Positions 60,420 through 64,000 of a stretch of 64,000 bases of DNA are shown one piece after another. The notes beneath the pieces were generated by a model, which was not told the DNA's origin, did no database searches, and was given only the letters and a program-made list of their open reading frames with translations. The position numbers were made by a program, and so were the translations under genes. The stretch comes from Branchiostoma floridae. Lineage: Eukaryota > Chordata > Leptocardii > Amphioxiformes > Branchiostomatidae. Numbering within the stretch: position 1 is the first letter of the stretch; each line of letters starts with the position of its first letter. The stretch spans positions 25,109,875 through 25,173,874 of the forward strand of contig NC_049981.1 in assembly GCF_000003815.2 (NCBI RefSeq), given 5' to 3'.

Positions 60420-61624
60420 ATATAGCCGGCGTAAAGCCATACGGACGCCGGCCGAATTTGTAGCTCGGTCAGAGCTCGCCGAATGTCAACATCGCCCGAG
60501 TATCGGCTGTATTTTTCGTTGAAAATCTGTCCCCTTTACAAATGGACGGAGCCCGCCCGACTTCCGTCCAACACAACTGATTATAATTTGTTAATGAGAT
60601 TGTACTATGTCTTGAACATGGACGAAGTCAGAACTGACTAACCTTGTAAAAAGCCAATATGTGTGTAAAATTTAATTTCTGAGTTGCGGGATATATGCAT
60701 GACATGAGTGGAGTGGACGGGCACACTGAAAACAATAATATCAACAGGAATGTTGTGATACACCAATCCGAAAACTATCACAAGAGCCATAAAGTTAACA
60801 GACCAGTCTTATTCAACATAATACAATAGTTTTGACGTTGCGGAAATCGGGCGAACCTCGGGCAAACCTTGGGCGAACCTCGAGCGAAGGCCGGCAAAGG
60901 CCGTTCGAGTTTTAGACTGGAAACCTTCAGACATGAAGAATATATGATCTCACACATCCAAACCTATAGCAAAAAAATAAATAGAAAGTACTGTCTTCGT
61001 GTCCCTTCGTGTGCCCTTATATTATAAGAGGTACGCAGCTTTCTTAGAAAAGTTCATACAATAGTCTTTATTTATCTTATATTTCGGACAAACTTTTTAC
61101 TAAAGATGAAAGCCCAAAACAAAGGCACGTATTCAACACAGGTGTCAAATTGATTAGTTGACAGTTCTGCCGGAGCCCTCCCGAGCTCCCAGCGACACCA
61201 GCACAACGCTCGCTCAAAGCACGCCCAACATGTTAAAAGTCCGACGGAATATCGTCCGGTTATTGCAGGAAGCCCGAACGAGTCTGGCGCGAGGCAGAAG
61301 ACTTCGGGCAAACTCCGACCGAAAAAGAGAGAGTCAAAAACCGTCGGGTTGCCGCCCGAGTATTGGCCAAGTCTTGGCCATTGCTCGGACAAGCTCCGGT
61401 CGAGCTACAGGCAATCCATTGACGAGCTCTCCGAGCTCAACACTCGCCGCCGAGGCCTCGCTGAAATTAAGCGCAGCTGCAAGTGTCCCGCAAACGCCGG
61501 CCGAGCTGCTAAATATCGGCCGAGGTCCGCATAATCGCCCAAACTCCGGTCATACTCCGGCCGAAAATGTCCATTTGGAGCTCGCCAACAACTCGGCCGA
61601 GCTAAATTCTTGATTTGTAAAGGG
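60420..61624. repeat. GC-rich CCGAGCTC/CTCCGGCCGAG repeat block
   Basis: Degenerate words such as CTCCGGCCGA, GAGCTCGCC, CGGGCGAACCTCGGG and GCCCGAGTATxGGC recur on both strands at 60420-60600 and 60840-61620, separated by AT-rich sequence. CCCCTTTACAAAT at 60532 is inverted at 61612 (ATTTGTAAAGGGG), suggesting the block, or part of it, is an inverted-repeat element. The long frame at 61158-61613 follows composition and is not a gene. Confidence 0.55.
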
Positions 61625-62293
61625 GGCATAACACACCAGCTTCGCAGGCACGCGGCGCGGCAGCAGCTGGTTATATTACACCGAACGACTCGTTACCCCT
61701 AACTTTTGCACATCTATCTGCAAGAGTTCTTTTAATAAAACTACCCAGAGAAGATGCCCCTACTGTACTTGGTGATAACAAATTCCACTCTACGATAGTT
61801 CTGGGAAAGTACGAATTTTTGAACACATCAATCCTAGGTTGGTAACTCTGGTATTTGAAGGCATGACTGTTTCTTGTTCTTGTTTGAGCTGGTATTGGAT
61901 ACTTATCAGTTGGTACGTCCACCAGTTTATTGGTCATTTTGTACATCATGGAAAGTCTGCAGCTGGACATTTTCCTTCTGTCTTCAAGTGACATCCACTG
62001 CAAATCTGTTTTCATTTTGGTAATACTAGAATACCTGTTATAGTTGTTTGTGCAGAATCGGGCAGCTTGGTTCTGTACCCTTTCAAGTTTATCTTTGTCT
62101 TTCTTTGTATACGGTCCCTTACTGTAGCGGCATATTCAAGGTTAGGTCTTACTAGTGACGTGTATGCAAGTGATTTTACCCTGGTTGGGCATGCCCACAA
62201 GTTGCGTTTGATTACTCCCAATGTCTGTTTAGCCTTGGTTGTTATTTTGTTAACATGGACACCCCACTTCAGCCCTTTATTTGTGGTAAGCAT
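61625..62293 (-). mobile_element. 5'-truncated LINE (CR1-like) with 3' end of ORF2
   Basis: The minus strand carries the end of a reverse-transcriptase ORF. The segment GVHVNKITTKAKQTLGVIKR with LAYTSLVRPNLEYAATV lies at 62012-62293. MSLEDRRKMSSCRLSMMYKM and RTRNSHAFKYQ with FPRTIVEWN lie at 61671-62015. These are signature blocks of the thumb and C-terminus of CR1/Jockey-type LINEs. The two parts are in different frames because of a single-base loss near 62130, just after the LEYAATV block. The 3'UTR contains CAGCTGCTGCCGCGCCGCGT. Only the tail is present, as usual for truncated insertions. Confidence 0.8.
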
Positions 62294-62299
62294 ATGTCA

Positions 62300-63585
62300 T
62301 TGAACATTTCATTCACTTCAATACACTTCAAAATTAACAAAAGCTCGGGGCCAATTTTCAATACATTTCAGCTCCATTTGCTGGGTTTCAAATTCCCTTC
62401 TATCCAGGCAACGATTATAAAAGATTCATTCCTAATCATTCCATTTTTGTATCAATGCTAAAACACTTGTCGTTTGGTTATAATTTGTCTGTATTATTAA
62501 GTTGTACTGATTTAAGTTGATTTTTAAAGCACGTTTTTGATAGTTACTTTTTGTACCTGTCGCATGTTCTTTGATTTTGATCAGAATGTCGGGCGTTCAA
62601 AAAGAACCGTCGGCGCCTATCCCCAATGACAACTACCAGACAAAGAATGATCAAAAGTCTACATGAAAGAGAACAAAAGACGAAATGACCTTGTACCTGA
62701 ATCGGTGATCTTGGGAAAACTGGTCTTCCTTTTTTCACATGGGATTACGGATCAACAGGTGACTTAAGTAGCATTAAGGCAAGGACAAGATAACGATCGA
62801 TTAAGAACCGACACGTGACAGAAATGTTCTGATAAGTATCAAGGTTGTAACATTGCCTTGGGCCCAGGATCTGGTCCTGTGTAGTGCACTAGTGCAGAAT
62901 ACACAATTTGTTATGCCACATTGAGTTTATAAATGGCATATCCGAAATGGTGTGAGAGGGCGAAAACAAGAAGAAAAGGTCCAGGTGATCACCAAGGTTC
63001 TAACCTCAATTCAACACACAGAATATCACGTGTCCTCCCCGAGGGTGTAGATTTTCTGTTTCAGAATATTTGGGAATTAGCTCATTTTGCGTTTTTTTTT
63101 ACGATTTGAAGTATTGTTGCATTATATTTACCTGTAGTTCTCAGGGGCGTAAATTTTCTTACAGCCGGTGAACCATGGATGCGCGAGGGGATGGCAAACA
63201 CAGTTCAGAAACTAATTTCAGTTTATCATCTCCGTCCCTTGTAACATTAAATCAATCATTGGAAAGCGTATCTATCATCCTTGATATTCCATTTTCAACA
63301 TTCATAGGGCTGCTTATGTACGTCCTGGTCAGTGCCGAAATTACCCTCGAACATATGCCCGTTAGCATTGTCTCTCCCACATCGTTGAAGGGATATTGAC
63401 GTTTTCCAATGATACGCAATGGTTGTTTCTAATGCTAACACAGAGAAAGGTCGGCTTTATTTTTTCTGCGTATCACTCACATAAACAGCCCTGGTGCTCG
63501 ACCCGAGCTTTTGCGAGTTACAAGCTTCATGGGAGGCCAAGAATTTTAAAAAGAATGTTGGTGTTTACAAAATATTCAGCGAGAG
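62300..63585. other. No recognisable gene
   Basis: AT-rich sequence with short random frames and no motif I can support. Confidence 0.5.
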
Positions 63586-63649
63586 TCAGTGATTTTTGTT
63601 ATTTTGCTGCTTCAGTGAGCGCCACCTGCCGTTTTTTGTTGCAATAACA

Positions 63650-63751
63650 ATGTTGTGTCTTCCTTTTTGTTTCTTTTCTAGTCCGTGGAACAAGAGAGCG
63701 CCATCATGCACTCTTAGGTTCTTGGCAGAGCGGAAAACGGCCGCCATTTTC
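63650..63751 (-). CDS. Candidate first exon with YY1-type start (MAAVFRSAKNLR)
   Basis: On the minus strand GGAAAATGGCGGCCG at about 63742-63756 resembles the ATGGCGGC start motif. It opens MAAVFRSAKNLRVHDGALLF within a longer frame. I see no good donor, and the opposite strand shows a pyrimidine tract plus AG (TTTCTTTTCTAG at about 63681) that could instead be an acceptor for a plus-strand exon. The function is unknown. Confidence 0.25.
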
Positions 63752-63855
63752 CTTTCAGAGCAAGGGGCAAGTAGCGTTTGACCCCTTGGCCCCATCGGAG
63801 TGTTAGTCTGTGTGCATTGTTGAAGGGCTCTAAGGTCTTCATTAAAACGACTCAC

Positions 63856-64000
63856 TCTTCTTTTCCTAAACCCCAGCTTGAACAGAAACTAAAATGATTT
63901 GTTTTTACCTACCAATAATAGCAAAATTTGTTTATGTAAGGAAATATAGTAAAATAGTATAGTAAACACCAAAATGGTGTATGTACAAATTCAGAATGAA
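63856..64000. other. No recognisable gene
   Basis: AT-rich end of the window. Confidence 0.5.

Noticed and set aside
61158-61613. 151-codon open frame
   Set aside because: It lies entirely in the CTCCGGCCGAG repeat block; codons follow the repeat, not a protein family.
63650-63751. Photolyase/cryptochrome N-terminus (LRVHD resemblance)
   Set aside because: Only a five-residue similarity, without the preceding W/F-R-N-D motif or any following domain.

Overview
This window is eukaryotic and most likely from a cephalochordate (Branchiostoma, amphioxus). Three things point there: a Neurogenin bHLH gene, small exons with GT-AG introns, and dense short repeats. The repeats include tRNA-derived SINEs, small inverted-repeat transposons, LINE tails and a giant foldback element. 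Two 100-N runs (12387-12486 and 14382-14481) are assembly gaps. I had no searches, so the species call is inference.

Layout. 1-5.6 kb: one convincing first exon on the minus strand (2566-2875), one candidate first exon on the plus strand, otherwise no recognisable gene. 5.69-10.86 kb: a 5.16-kb foldback element made of two opposed arrays of ~181-bp repeats, with no transposase. 11.76-13.93 kb: first exons of a secreted EMI-domain protein. 14.29-15.83 kb: an inverted-repeat element with a 6-bp target duplication, beside a LINE-like 3' end. 16.17-20.64 kb: a complete four-exon Mn superoxide dismutase with an apparent signal peptide; its 3' flank holds four decayed tandem copies and a 480-bp MITE. 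21.3-44.2 kb: no recognisable gene; SINE pieces, three related short MITEs, one copy of a 225-bp repeat whose near-identical partner lies in inverted orientation at 48.8 kb, and purine/pyrimidine microsatellites. This large gene-poor stretch upstream of Neurogenin is the obvious place for its enhancers. 44.27-46.25 kb: Neurogenin, with TATA box, 5'UTR intron, intact single-exon CDS and polyA signal. 47.4 kb: a second TATA-type promoter candidate. 48.8-64 kb: repeat-rich sequence with two decayed MFS-transporter-like fragments (one split by the second copy of the 480-bp MITE), two LINE reverse-transcriptase tails, a SINE, a degenerate tRNA-like sequence, a GC-rich repeat block and a possible first exon at the right end.

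The genes do not form a pathway. Neurogenin is a nuclear proneural transcription factor; the SOD and EMI proteins both appear to be secreted and are neighbours. The most unusual structures are the foldback element, the secreted-type MnSOD, and the recently active small repeats: the paired 480-bp MITEs and the 225-bp inverted pair.
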